64,000 bases of DNA from an uncultured Bacteroidota bacterium (lineage in GTDB: Bacteria; Bacteroidota; Bacteroidia; Bacteroidales; 4484-276), in contig CAJATL010000335.1 in NCBI GenBank assembly GCA_903944895.1, positions 1 to 64,000 on the forward strand. The letters run 5' to 3'. The stretch's first letter is position 1. Each line of letters starts with the position of its first letter. The notes below the pieces were generated by a model. That model was given only the letters and a program-made list of their open reading frames with translations, was not told the DNA's origin and searched no databases. A program made the translations under genes and the position numbers. Positions 39,946-49,811 of the stretch are shown here, one piece after another.

Positions 39946-41688
39946 ATGAAAAAATACTATTTACTTTTATCCGCCTTAGGATTTGCCCTCCTGTTGGGAA
40001 TGAATTTTAAGGCCACCGCCTGCACCAATTATTTAATTACAAAAGGTGCTTCTGTTGATGGTTCAACGATGATTTCGTATGCCGCCGATTCGCACGTTTT
40101 GTATGGCGAGTTGTATCACTGGCAGGCCGCAACATGGCCCGAAGGCAGCATGATGGACGTTTATGAATGGGATACCGGAAAATATCTTGGAAAAATCAAA
40201 CAGGCCAAACAAACTTACAATGTTATCGGAAACATGAACGAATTCCAGGTTTCGATCGGAGAAACTACTTATGGCGGCCTCCCGGCACTCGAAAGCCAGT
40301 CAGATGCAATTGTTGATTATGGCACTTTGATTTACGTTACGCTGCAACGTGCCAAAAATGCCCGCGAAGCCATCAGAATTTTTCACGAATTAGTTACCGA
40401 ATATGGTTATGCCAGCAGCGGTGAGTCGTTCTCGATAGCCGATGCCAATGAAGTCTGGTTACTTGATCTTATAGGAAAAGGCGAAGGCGAAAAAGGTGCC
40501 GTCTGGGTAGCCCGCCTTATCCCGGATGGTTATGTTTCGGGGCACGCAAACCATGCCCGCATTACCACTTTCCCTGCTGCTAACGGTAAAAATTCGATCA
40601 GCTCAGATCAGTTCGACAAACTTTTTAACCCCGAAGTCGAAACCATTTATGCCGCTGACGTCATCACTTTTGCCCGTAAAAAAAGCTTCTTTAAAGGAAA
40701 AGATGAAAACTTCAGTTTCTCTGATACCTATAATCCGGTTGATTTTGGCGGAGCACGTTTCTGCGAAATCAGGGTATGGTCGATGTTTAACGACATAAAC
40801 TCCGAAATGGGTAATTATTGGGAATATGTAAAAGGAAATATCGAGCACGGTAAAAAACTTGCCAACGGCGACGAAAACGTCGATAATTATGCAACGAACC
40901 GCATGCCGCTTTGGGTAAAACCAAACCGCAAAATCAGTGTTCAGGATATGTTCGAATTTATGCGCGACCACCTCGAAGGCACCGAACTGGACATGAGCAA
41001 AGACCTTGGAGCCGGCCCGTTTGGAAATCCTTACCGCTGGAGGCCGCTTACCTGGAAAGTTGATGGTGTCGAATATTGCAACGAAAGAGCAACAGCTACC
41101 CAGCAGACAGGTTTTTCGTTCATCTCACAGATGAGAAACTGGTTACCCGACCCAATCGGAGGGATTCACTGGTTTGGCGTTGACGATGCATCGAGTTCGG
41201 TTTACATTCCGATGTATTGCAGCATGACACGCGCACCGCGCACCTTCGAAAGAGGCAACGGTGCCATGATGCGCTGGTCGGACGATGCAGCTTTCTGGGC
41301 TTTTAACCAGGTTTCTAATTTCGCTTACACCCGCTGGAATGCGATTCATCCGGAAATAGCCGAAAAACAAAAATCTTACGAAGATGAATTCGTTACACTT
41401 ACTGCAACTATCGATGCACGGGCAAAAGAATTATATGCCAAAAATCCAAACCTGGCTGTAAATTTTCTTACCGATTATTCGACAAGTACTGGCGACAGAG
41501 TTACGCATGAATGGAAATCTTTCTATCAATATCTTTTTGTAAAATTTATGGATGGAAACATCAAAACACCAGCTCCCGGACAACAAAATCCAAACGTTTC
41601 CCAGCCGGGCTATGGCGATGATTATCTGAGAAGAATAGCCAAAGAAACCGGTGATAAACTTAAAGTTGTTGGCGGAGCGGGACATTAG
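39946..41688 (+). CDS. C69 family dipeptidase, copy 1
   Basis: Signal peptide then CTNYLITKGASVDGSTM (Ntn Cys), NEFQVSIGETTYGG. Confidence 0.92.
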   Translation: MKKYYLLLSALGFALLLGMNFKATACTNYLITKGASVDGSTMISYAADSHVLYGELYHWQAATWPEGSMMDVYEWDTGKYLGKIKQAKQTYNVIGNMNEFQVSIGETTYGGLPALESQSDAIVDYGTLIYVTLQRAKNAREAIRIFHELVTEYGYASSGESFSIADANEVWLLDLIGKGEGEKGAVWVARLIPDGYVSGHANHARITTFPAANGKNSISSDQFDKLFNPEVETIYAADVITFARKKSFFKGKDENFSFSDTYNPVDFGGARFCEIRVWSMFNDINSEMGNYWEYVKGNIEHGKKLANGDENVDNYATNRMPLWVKPNRKISVQDMFEFMRDHLEGTELDMSKDLGAGPFGNPYRWRPLTWKVDGVEYCNERATATQQTGFSFISQMRNWLPDPIGGIHWFGVDDASSSVYIPMYCSMTRAPRTFERGNGAMMRWSDDAAFWAFNQVSNFAYTRWNAIHPEIAEKQKSYEDEFVTLTATIDARAKELYAKNPNLAVNFLTDYSTSTGDRVTHEWKSFYQYLFVKFMDGNIKTPAPGQQNPNVSQPGYGDDYLRRIAKETGDKLKVVGGAGH

Positions 41689-41691
41689 AAG

Positions 41692-41847
41692 AAGTGCCTA
41701 AAGTACTTAGAGTACTTGGAGTGCCTAAAGTATTTAAAGTGCCTAGAGTACTTAGAGTACTTAGAGTGCTAAAAGAATTTTAGGCATTTTAGGCACTCCT
41801 AACTTTAGGCACTTTTTTCATTTTAGGCACTTTAAGTACTCCTAACT
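41692..41847. repeat. 9-nt tandem repeat island with inverted second arm
   Basis: Nine successive RAGTRCYTA-like 9-mers, then reverse-complement units (taggcactt). Confidence 0.85.
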
Positions 41848-41861
41848 TTTTTCAAATACAC

Positions 41862-43493
41862 ATGAAATCATTTAAACTTTTCTTCTTTCTGGGCTGGTTT
41901 CTCCTCCAGGCATCGCAGGGTTTCCCGTGCACCAACTTACTTGTTACAAAAGGTGCTTCCGCAGATGGCTCAGCTTTTTTGGTTTACACCAACGACGGTG
42001 AGTGGCTTTATCAGCTCACCAACAAGGCTGCTGCCGATCATCAGCCCGGAGATTCGCTGGAATTTCCCGGTGGTAAAAATGGTAAGCCCGGCAAAATCCA
42101 CCAGGTGCCGCACACCTTTGCTGTTATTGGGTTTCAGATGAATGAACACCAGTTGGCAGTTGGCGAAACCACCTTTACCGGAAGGGAAGAATTATGGAAT
42201 CACTCAAAGTATCTTCAATACTGGCATCTGATGAGTTTGGCGCTCGAAAGGGCAAAAACAGCCCGTGAAGCCATACTGGTGATCACTTCACTGGTTGAAC
42301 AGTACGGCTATGGCAGCGAGGGCGAATCGTTTTCGCTGGTCGATCCTAACGAAGCCTGGATTCTGGAGATGGTTGGAACCGGCGATGGAGGCGAAGGTGC
42401 CGTTTGGGTGGCTGTGAAAATCCCAGACGGAAATATCTCGGCCCACGCCAACATGGCGCGCATCGGCGAATTTCCGCTGGACGACCCCGAAAATTGCATG
42501 TATTCACAAAACGTCATCAGCTTTGCTATCGAAAAGGATTATTACAAGCCGGAATCCGGCGAGCCATTCCGTTTTAACGAAGTTTACAACCCACCTTCGC
42601 CTGATCGCCTGAAATATTGCGAATCGCGCGTTTGGAGCCTTTTCAGGAGGGCAGCGCCTTCGTTAAATTTGTCGGCGGATTATTGCCGCGGCTTTGAAGG
42701 TGCCAAAAGATACCCGCTCTGGATAAAACCTGATCAAAAAATTGCGCTTACTGATGTGATGAGTCTGGTGAGGGATCATTATGAAGGTACACCTTTCGAC
42801 ATGACCCAGGGTTTGGATGCCGGCCCGTTTGGCAGCCCAAACCGTTGGCGGCCACTTTCGTGGGAAGATGAAAACAAAGAAAAATACTCATGGGAAAGGC
42901 CGGTTTCATCGATAAACACGGCTTTTTCGTATATCGGACAAATGCGTTCGTGGCTGCCTGATGAGGTTGGCGGTGTCTGCTGGTTTGGCGTTGACGACAC
43001 CTATTTTACCTGCTGGGTTCCTATTTATGTTGGAAATACTTCGATTCCTGAGCCATTTACCAAAGGCGACATCAACAAGTTTTCGCGCGATGCGATGTGG
43101 TGGGCCTTCAATTTTGTATCCAATTTTGCCAACCTCAAATATTCGTACATGATTTTGGATATTCAAAAGGTGCAGTCGGAGCTGGAAAGCCGGATGATTG
43201 GGGAACAGGATTCGATCACAAAATTAGTTTTGGATATCCCAAAAAATGAACGAATCGAAATGCTTACCGCCTATTCGGCAAAATGGGGCGAAAAGGTTCA
43301 TCAATCCTGGCTTGAACTAGGTGAAATGCTCATCACAAAATACAACGATGGTTATGTTAAAGACGAAAAAGGAGCCATCCATGAAGTGGGTTATCCCGAT
43401 GCTTGGAAAAATGAAATGAACCGGATTTATCCCGAAAAATTTAAAATTCCTGATTCCGAAAAATCAACAAAGCCTGTAAACGTGCCGCATTAA
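41862..43493 (+). CDS. C69 family dipeptidase, copy 2
   Basis: GFPCTNLLVTKGASADGSAF, NEHQLAVGETTFTG; paralogous to copy 1. Confidence 0.92.
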   Translation: MKSFKLFFFLGWFLLQASQGFPCTNLLVTKGASADGSAFLVYTNDGEWLYQLTNKAAADHQPGDSLEFPGGKNGKPGKIHQVPHTFAVIGFQMNEHQLAVGETTFTGREELWNHSKYLQYWHLMSLALERAKTAREAILVITSLVEQYGYGSEGESFSLVDPNEAWILEMVGTGDGGEGAVWVAVKIPDGNISAHANMARIGEFPLDDPENCMYSQNVISFAIEKDYYKPESGEPFRFNEVYNPPSPDRLKYCESRVWSLFRRAAPSLNLSADYCRGFEGAKRYPLWIKPDQKIALTDVMSLVRDHYEGTPFDMTQGLDAGPFGSPNRWRPLSWEDENKEKYSWERPVSSINTAFSYIGQMRSWLPDEVGGVCWFGVDDTYFTCWVPIYVGNTSIPEPFTKGDINKFSRDAMWWAFNFVSNFANLKYSYMILDIQKVQSELESRMIGEQDSITKLVLDIPKNERIEMLTAYSAKWGEKVHQSWLELGEMLITKYNDGYVKDEKGAIHEVGYPDAWKNEMNRIYPEKFKIPDSEKSTKPVNVPH

Positions 43494-43621
43494 AGGAGAG
43501 ATGCATTTTTCGAAATTTCAGGTAATGGTTATTTTTGCAAAAATCAGATTTAAAAATGCGGGATAAATAACTTTTTGAAGGTTTTCGAGTTAAGTTAAAA
43601 ATTCAAATAAAAAAATAAGAT

Positions 43622-44530
43622 ATGTCGGAGAAGGCTGAAAAAAATTCAAAATCATTGCTTTACATTGTTTTGTTAATCCTTTTGGTTGTAATACTTACCG
43701 TTGTAAGTTACCTGTATTTTAACACCAACACAAAGTACAAGGAGTTATCTGTCGAAAAGGAACAGATGCGCCTTGAACTAAAGAGCGAACTCGACTCACT
43801 GCTCGTCGAACATAGCAGAATTAAAAGCGAATATGGCCGATTGTCAGATTCGCTGGTTTTAAAAGACAGCCTCATCATAGCCAATGCAACCGAAATTACC
43901 GAGTTGCTCAATTACAAATGGGAATATTTCCAGGTTAAAAAGAAACTTGACAGGCTGCGTGATGTAGCCCAGGTTTATGTGCGGCAGCTCGACTCACTTT
44001 ACACCGTTAACGACGAGCTTAAAGAAGAAAATGTTCGTATCCGCGAGAATTATCGCAGCGAGCGGGTTAAAAATTCAGAGCTTACCGAGGAAAAACAAAA
44101 TCTCGAGAAAAAGGTTACCGATGCCGCCGTTTTACGGGCAAATAATATTGTTGCAACAGGCATCAGGGAAAGGGGCGCCAAACAAGTTGAAACCGATAAA
44201 GCCAATCGCACCGATAAAGTCAGGATTTGCTTCACCGTTGCACAAAATACCCTCGTCGAGTTTGGCAGAAAATCTGTTTATCTCCGTATTGCCCGTCCCG
44301 ACAAGGTTATCCTCATGGTTGATCAAACCGACGAATACTCGTTTACATACCAGGGACAACGTCTGCAGTACTCGATAAAACACGATTTCGACTACAAAGG
44401 CCAACCACTCGATATGTGCGTTTTTTGGGAAAAGGGGCTCTCTGATGAATCGGCCATGGTGGGCAGGTACAACGTAACGCTTTATTACGAAAATGAAGTC
44501 ATCGGCGAAAGCTATTTCGATCTGAGATAA
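43622..44530 (+). CDS. membrane-anchored coiled-coil protein, unknown function
   Basis: N-terminal TM, long heptad-like region, C-terminal beta-like domain. Confidence 0.65.
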   Translation: MSEKAEKNSKSLLYIVLLILLVVILTVVSYLYFNTNTKYKELSVEKEQMRLELKSELDSLLVEHSRIKSEYGRLSDSLVLKDSLIIANATEITELLNYKWEYFQVKKKLDRLRDVAQVYVRQLDSLYTVNDELKEENVRIRENYRSERVKNSELTEEKQNLEKKVTDAAVLRANNIVATGIRERGAKQVETDKANRTDKVRICFTVAQNTLVEFGRKSVYLRIARPDKVILMVDQTDEYSFTYQGQRLQYSIKHDFDYKGQPLDMCVFWEKGLSDESAMVGRYNVTLYYENEVIGESYFDLR

Positions 44531-44579
44531 TATCAAAAATATGTTTTCGGGAATGAGCCTGTCGCTAAATTAAATATTT

Positions 44580-44690
44580 AACCGCAGAGAACCGCAGAGT
44601 TATAACGCAGAGAACCGCAAAGATTTATATTTCAACGTATTGTCTCTGCGGCCCTTTGCGTATTTCTTTGTGTTCTTTGCGTTTTAAAAA
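44580..44690. repeat. imperfect inverted repeat of ACCGCAGAG/CTTTGCG units
   Basis: accgcagagaaccgcagag...gcagagaaccgcaaag and ctctgcggccctttgcg...ctttgcg. Confidence 0.75.
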
Positions 44691-44709
44691 CATTTGAAAC
44701 AACCTCTTT

Positions 44710-45327
44710 TTATTCAGGATTTGACCTGGCAGGCTTTTTATCCACCGAAATTCGCTCGACCCACCAAACCCACAGCGAAAAGATAACGATGTAAAAAAAT
44801 GGCCTGAAAATATTGTCATGGCTAAAATCCCAATATTCCGGCCATGTTGTGATGACCACCGACAAACCCGTTACCCTGAAAAGGTTGGTTAAATGAACGA
44901 TGAAGATTCCCAGCAAAATAAACCACCATTTGCGTTTCCATGGCCCGCGGATCAGCGCGATTAACAGCACAAACTGCATGATTTGCTTCAGTCCCGAACA
45001 ACTCTGATTGATGGCCATGTAGCCTTTGTTGGCAAAATACATGGTGTTGGTTTCTTCGACCAGGGTCATCGGAATTTGCAAAATATGACTGATAAACCAG
45101 GTACTCTGATCGAAAACTACTATTGATAACCACGCTTGGGCATCGGACATAAATTGTTGTACCGGCCAGTAGTTAAATGTATTTACCCAAAACCGCCATG
45201 CAAAATGTATTACCACAGTAATCAGAATAAAAAGCGCAACATCGGTCAATGCTGCTAATCTGTATTTTTTTGCCAGCAATTTTGCTTCGTCTGCAATTTC
45301 GGTAAAAATGCTTTTAAAATTTGCCAT
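44710..45327 (-). CDS. exosortase/archaeosortase family protein
   Basis: Polytopic; AINQSCSGLKQIMQF (Cys), VHLTNLFRVTGL (Arg), DFSHDNIFRPFFY (His) triad. Confidence 0.85.
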   Translation of the reverse strand: MANFKSIFTEIADEAKLLAKKYRLAALTDVALFILITVVIHFAWRFWVNTFNYWPVQQFMSDAQAWLSIVVFDQSTWFISHILQIPMTLVEETNTMYFANKGYMAINQSCSGLKQIMQFVLLIALIRGPWKRKWWFILLGIFIVHLTNLFRVTGLSVVITTWPEYWDFSHDNIFRPFFYIVIFSLWVWWVERISVDKKPARSNPE

Positions 45328-45494
45328 CCGTTAAAGAATTTTGCGAAAGTAAAGCTTTCGGATGAATCCGGCATTTTGCCTTTCCTGACTTCTGACTTCC
45401 GACTTCCGTCTTCCAACCCTCCTCAAAATAATACTTCCAAATTCTTCCCCAACTGTACAGAAGAAATCTTTACTTTTACAGTTGATTTTAGATC

Positions 45495-48206
45495 ATGTTG
45501 CATTTTAAAAATTTATCTGATATGCCAGCTAATCAAACAATTTCGGGCAATGTTTTTAACCTTTACGGCAATTCCCGCAGTGAGGAAATCGCCGAAAGGC
45601 CGGTAAAGAAATCACCTTCACTACGTGCCGGAAAACTCAGGGAACTTTATCTTCAGGCCAAATCATCGGCCAGCATGGAATTTCCGTATTGGTACACACG
45701 GCGCTGGGAAGTACTCGATGGCGAAATCACGATTGTACGCCGGGCCGCAGCATTAAAAGCCGGATTTGAACATCTGACACCAACTATTTTCCCGGGCGAA
45801 TTGCTGGTGATGGGAAAAACCCGCTACCTCCGCGGCTCGTATCCTTTGCCCTGGCTTTCGGAATCATTTTTTCTGGCTGCCGAAGATGAACTTTATAAAC
45901 AAGCTTTAAAAGATGGGAAAATTTCTGCCGACAAAGTTACAACGATGGGCCAGGGTGGCGGAAACGTGACCCACAGCGAAGGCAACGTAATTTCGATTGC
46001 CGGCAAATTCGGGATGCGAAAAGAAGAAATGCCGATGTTATTGAAAACCGCCCGCAAATGGCACAACAAATCCGTTGACGACATCGGCCACCGCTACGAG
46101 CAAATGGTGCCGGGCTACAAAGAAAAGGAAGCCATCATGCGGGCCGTGATCTGTATGTTCGACTCGGGTTATACTTTGCCCCAGGGGCGCGAGGTGATTA
46201 ATTATTATTACCCGCTGCAATACGGCATTAGCGGCATCATCAACATCTGCGAAAAAGCAATAAATGAAGTTGCCGGTGCGCCGGGAATGGACAGGCTTTA
46301 TTTTTACAAAGCTGTTATTTTGATGCTCGAAGGGGTAAAATCCTGGGTTTTGAACCATGCCACCGAAGCCCGGAATATGGCTTCTTACGAAAAAGAAGGC
46401 AGCCTTCAACAAACCGAATATCTCGAAATGGCCGAAAGGCTCGAATGGCTGGCCGAAAATCCTCCGCGCAATTTCCATGAAGCGCTTCAATTAACCTGGA
46501 TTTTTCATGTGGCTGTTTTGAACGAAGACGCCATTTCCGGGCTTTCGCCGGGAAGGCTGGGACAGGTTTTGTTTCCTTTCTGGAAACGCGACATGGATCG
46601 CGGAACCCTCGACCGCGAAAAAACCATCGAACTGCTCGAATGTATGCGCGTAAAATATACCTGCCTCGATTGTTTTGCTTCGATGGGCGTTGTTGGTGGC
46701 GTGCTTTCGGGCAACACATTCAACAACCTTTGTGTGGGCGGTTTAAAGAAGGATGGCTCCGATGCTTCCAACGAACTCGAGATGCTGATACTCGAATCAG
46801 GCATGACCTGCGACACGCCACAGCCCACGCTTTCTCTGCTTTTCGACGAAAAAACCCATGAAGGTTTTCTGATGCAGGGTGTGGAATGTACAAAAATCGG
46901 GACGGGTTACCCGGCCTGGGTAAATAACCGCACAGCCATGGAGTTTCTGATGTCGAACTTTGCCGACGAAGGAATGACCATCGAAGAAGCCCGCGCCTGG
47001 TCAATTGGCGGATGTCTCGAAACTTCGCCGGGAAGCTGGATGCCGCTGGAATTGGATGGAAAAATCCACTGGATTCCGGGAGGATCAGCACCGGCAACGA
47101 GCGTTGGTGTTCATTTTATATCGTTGCCCAAATTGCTCGAAGTTGTTCTTTTTGATGGCGTTGATCAGCGCACCGGTGAACGGATTTTCCCATCTCACCA
47201 GTTAAAACTGGAAACCTACGAGGAAGTCTGGCAGGCTTTCCGGCAATATTTCAGCCGGGCCGTGGAAGTGCTTACACTCACCAACAATATTCAGCACGAT
47301 GCCTGGCGAAAAATTACCCCCTCTATCGTTAATTCGATGCTGAAACCGGATTGTCTGGAAACCGGAAAAGACATCGGACAGCAGGGTTCACGGTTTAACC
47401 GCACTTTTAATGTCGAAATTTGTGGAGGTGTAAACCTGGTAAACTCGCTGGCTTCGATGAAATTAAATGTTTTCGAAAAGCAGCATTTTAGCCTGGATAA
47501 ACTGCGCGAAGCCATCCACGCTAACTTTGGTTATCAGACAGCAAAACAATCAGGCTCTTTTTCGTTGATGGAGCAGAAACCCGGAAACGATTACCGCGAA
47601 TGGATGAAAATTCATAAGCTTTGCCTCGATGCGCCAAAATTCGGAAACGACAATCCTTATGTTGATGAGCTTTTTGTGAGATGGCAGGATTTCTTTACAG
47701 GAATGTGCAGCAATTACAAATCGCTTTATGATAAGCCGCTCTATGCCTGCCAGATCTCGGTTTCCACGCATGCTCCGATGGGCGCGGTAACCGAAGCCAC
47801 CCCCGATGGGCGCCTTTGCGGGACAACCTTTGTGGATGGCTCTGTTTCGGCATACCCGGGAACCGACAAAAACGGCCCTTACGCCTTGTTTAATTCGGCA
47901 ACCTGCTTCAACCATGCCACTTCTCAAAATTCGCAACTTAACATGAAAATCCATCCTTCGGCGGTTTCAGGACGTGAAGGCTCGCGAAAGTTCCTCGACC
48001 TCATCCGCTCTTATCTCCGCAAAGGAGCTTTTCATATACAGTTTAATATTGTTGACTCGAAAATGCTGCGCGAAGCCCAGGCCGATCCCGAAAAGTACCG
48101 CGGATTGATGGTGCGCGTTGCCGGTTTTACGCAATATTGGGTCGAGTTGGGCAAACAAATCCAGGATGAAGTCATTGCCCGGACAGAATATCAGGAATTA
48201 TCATAA
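45495..48206 (+). CDS. hpdB: 4-hydroxyphenylacetate decarboxylase large subunit (glycyl radical enzyme)
   Basis: GGCLETSPGSW active site, C-terminal VRVAGFTQYWVELGKQIQDEVIARTEY, followed by HpdC- and HpdA-like genes. Confidence 0.93.
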   Translation: MLHFKNLSDMPANQTISGNVFNLYGNSRSEEIAERPVKKSPSLRAGKLRELYLQAKSSASMEFPYWYTRRWEVLDGEITIVRRAAALKAGFEHLTPTIFPGELLVMGKTRYLRGSYPLPWLSESFFLAAEDELYKQALKDGKISADKVTTMGQGGGNVTHSEGNVISIAGKFGMRKEEMPMLLKTARKWHNKSVDDIGHRYEQMVPGYKEKEAIMRAVICMFDSGYTLPQGREVINYYYPLQYGISGIINICEKAINEVAGAPGMDRLYFYKAVILMLEGVKSWVLNHATEARNMASYEKEGSLQQTEYLEMAERLEWLAENPPRNFHEALQLTWIFHVAVLNEDAISGLSPGRLGQVLFPFWKRDMDRGTLDREKTIELLECMRVKYTCLDCFASMGVVGGVLSGNTFNNLCVGGLKKDGSDASNELEMLILESGMTCDTPQPTLSLLFDEKTHEGFLMQGVECTKIGTGYPAWVNNRTAMEFLMSNFADEGMTIEEARAWSIGGCLETSPGSWMPLELDGKIHWIPGGSAPATSVGVHFISLPKLLEVVLFDGVDQRTGERIFPSHQLKLETYEEVWQAFRQYFSRAVEVLTLTNNIQHDAWRKITPSIVNSMLKPDCLETGKDIGQQGSRFNRTFNVEICGGVNLVNSLASMKLNVFEKQHFSLDKLREAIHANFGYQTAKQSGSFSLMEQKPGNDYREWMKIHKLCLDAPKFGNDNPYVDELFVRWQDFFTGMCSNYKSLYDKPLYACQISVSTHAPMGAVTEATPDGRLCGTTFVDGSVSAYPGTDKNGPYALFNSATCFNHATSQNSQLNMKIHPSAVSGREGSRKFLDLIRSYLRKGAFHIQFNIVDSKMLREAQADPEKYRGLMVRVAGFTQYWVELGKQIQDEVIARTEYQELS

Positions 48207-48217
48207 CCACAAAAAAT

Positions 48218-48475
48218 ATGGAAAATCATCATAAAGACTGCCGCCATTACCTGCCTGTTGATGTGTTCAAAGGCATCTGCAAACGCGACAAAGAAAACAT
48301 TGCTGCCGACGGCGAATCGTGCCAGCACTTCGACCAGATTGCGCAATGCCTGTTCTGCCGACACTTTACGCCTTCCGGCGAATTTATCGGGCAGTGCATG
48401 GGAAAAACCGAAGCCTGGCCCGAAATGATCGCAACCACCTGCATGGATTTTGAATGGGAAATCAGAAAAAACTAA
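48218..48475 (+). CDS. hpdC: 4-hydroxyphenylacetate decarboxylase small (Fe-S) subunit
   Basis: 85 aa; H5-x2-C8-x12-C21 and C44-x2-C47-x12-C60 ligand spacing; position after hpdB. Confidence 0.9.
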   Translation: MENHHKDCRHYLPVDVFKGICKRDKENIAADGESCQHFDQIAQCLFCRHFTPSGEFIGQCMGKTEAWPEMIATTCMDFEWEIRKN

Positions 48476-49392
48476 GCGCTGTTATATTCGATATTCAGGG
48501 ATTCTCGGTCCACGACGGGCCGGGCTGTCGGACTTTGATATTTATGAAAGGCTGCCCGCTGCGCTGTTCGTGGTGTTCGAATCCCGAAGGACAGTTGCCT
48601 TTTCCCGAGCCACTTTACAGGCATGAAAAATGTTTGATGGATTTGAATTGTGTGAATGCCTGCACGCATCAGGCTATCCGGGAAAATGGAAATTCGTTGG
48701 TTATCCAGAAAGAACTTTGCAGAGATTGTGCCAGCCACGAATGTATCGGCAGTTGTTATAGCCGTGCTCTGGAATTGGCCGGTTATACGATAACTTTGGA
48801 CGATCTCATTACAAAAATCCAGCGCGACAGGCCGTTTTGGGGTTCCGAAGGCGGAGTTACACTAACGGGAGGCGAGCCTTTTGCACAGCATGAATTTACA
48901 TACCGGTTTCTCGAAAAATGCTATAACACACACATCCACACCGCCATCGAAACCTGCGGATATATCCCCTGGCAAAATATTGAGCCTTTGCTCGATTTCC
49001 TCGACTGGATTTTTTATGACCTCAAACATGCCGACACCAAAATGCACCAACACGAAACCGGCGCAGGCAACGAACTTATTTTTGAAAATGCCCTTAGAAT
49101 TTCACAACGATTTAGCGGCAGATTGATATACCGACTTCCGCTCATTCCGGCATACAATGACGACGAAGCAACCATTGCCGGAATCGCCTCGTTTATCAGA
49201 TCAACCGGCAGGAACGAAGTAAATGTTTTGCCCATGCACCACCTCGGCAGCGAAAAACATATTTTGTCCGGAAAAGAAGATTACCGCTGGAAATCCCGGC
49301 CTATTCCTGACCAAAAACATTTGCTCCGGATTAAAGACTGGTTCGAAGATTTGGGGGTGAAGTGTTATACGGGGAGTGAAACACCTTTTTGA
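48454..49392 (+). CDS. hpdA: 4-hydroxyphenylacetate decarboxylase activating enzyme (radical SAM)
   Basis: CPLRCSWC radical SAM motif, Cys-rich ferredoxin insert, LTGGEP; overlaps hpdC. Confidence 0.92.
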   Translation: MGNQKKLSAVIFDIQGFSVHDGPGCRTLIFMKGCPLRCSWCSNPEGQLPFPEPLYRHEKCLMDLNCVNACTHQAIRENGNSLVIQKELCRDCASHECIGSCYSRALELAGYTITLDDLITKIQRDRPFWGSEGGVTLTGGEPFAQHEFTYRFLEKCYNTHIHTAIETCGYIPWQNIEPLLDFLDWIFYDLKHADTKMHQHETGAGNELIFENALRISQRFSGRLIYRLPLIPAYNDDEATIAGIASFIRSTGRNEVNVLPMHHLGSEKHILSGKEDYRWKSRPIPDQKHLLRIKDWFEDLGVKCYTGSETPF

Positions 49393-49514
49393 GGAAAATC
49401 TCAAAAAACAAATCTCAAAACTCAGATTACCGCGGAGGCACGGAGAACACGGAGAAGAAAATCACAAAACTCAAAACTCAAATTACAAAAGGACAAAAAG
49501 TAAAAGTAATGTCG

Positions 49515-49640
49515 CTTTATGATCTTTGGTTTGCTGGAAGTTATCTTGCAATCGCCGGAAATCATCTTACGGTGACGAAATGTCATCTTTGGGTCATCGG
49601 AAGTCATCTGTCGGTGGTTCAAAGTCTTCTTTCACTTGTT
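49515..49640. repeat. 21-bp imperfect tandem repeat, six units
   Basis: ggaagttatcttgcaatcgcc / ggaaatcatcttacggtgacg / aaatgtcatctttgggtcatc / ggaagtcatctgtcggtggtt, etc. Confidence 0.8.
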
Positions 49641-49811
49641 CAATCCCGGCTTTTATACAAATTATATGAATGCCAGGATTATTGTTGATTTGGGGGTGGG
49701 AAAGAAGGTGGGGGAAACGGCGAGGAAGTAGGGGTGGTAACAGAGGGGTATAGGTTGAATATAACATTTGAAATAAGGTGTGTAATTTCACCCATTTTTT
49801 AGAAAATTTTA

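Noticed and set aside
41692-41847. CRISPR-like array
   Set aside because: Units are 9 nt without spacers and have an inverted second half; not a CRISPR
45495-48206. Pyruvate formate-lyase or choline TMA-lyase
   Set aside because: GGCLETSPG active site plus a dedicated HpdC-type Fe-S subunit point to 4-hydroxyphenylacetate decarboxylase
49515-49640. CRISPR-like array
   Set aside because: Contiguous degenerate 21-mers with no unique spacers
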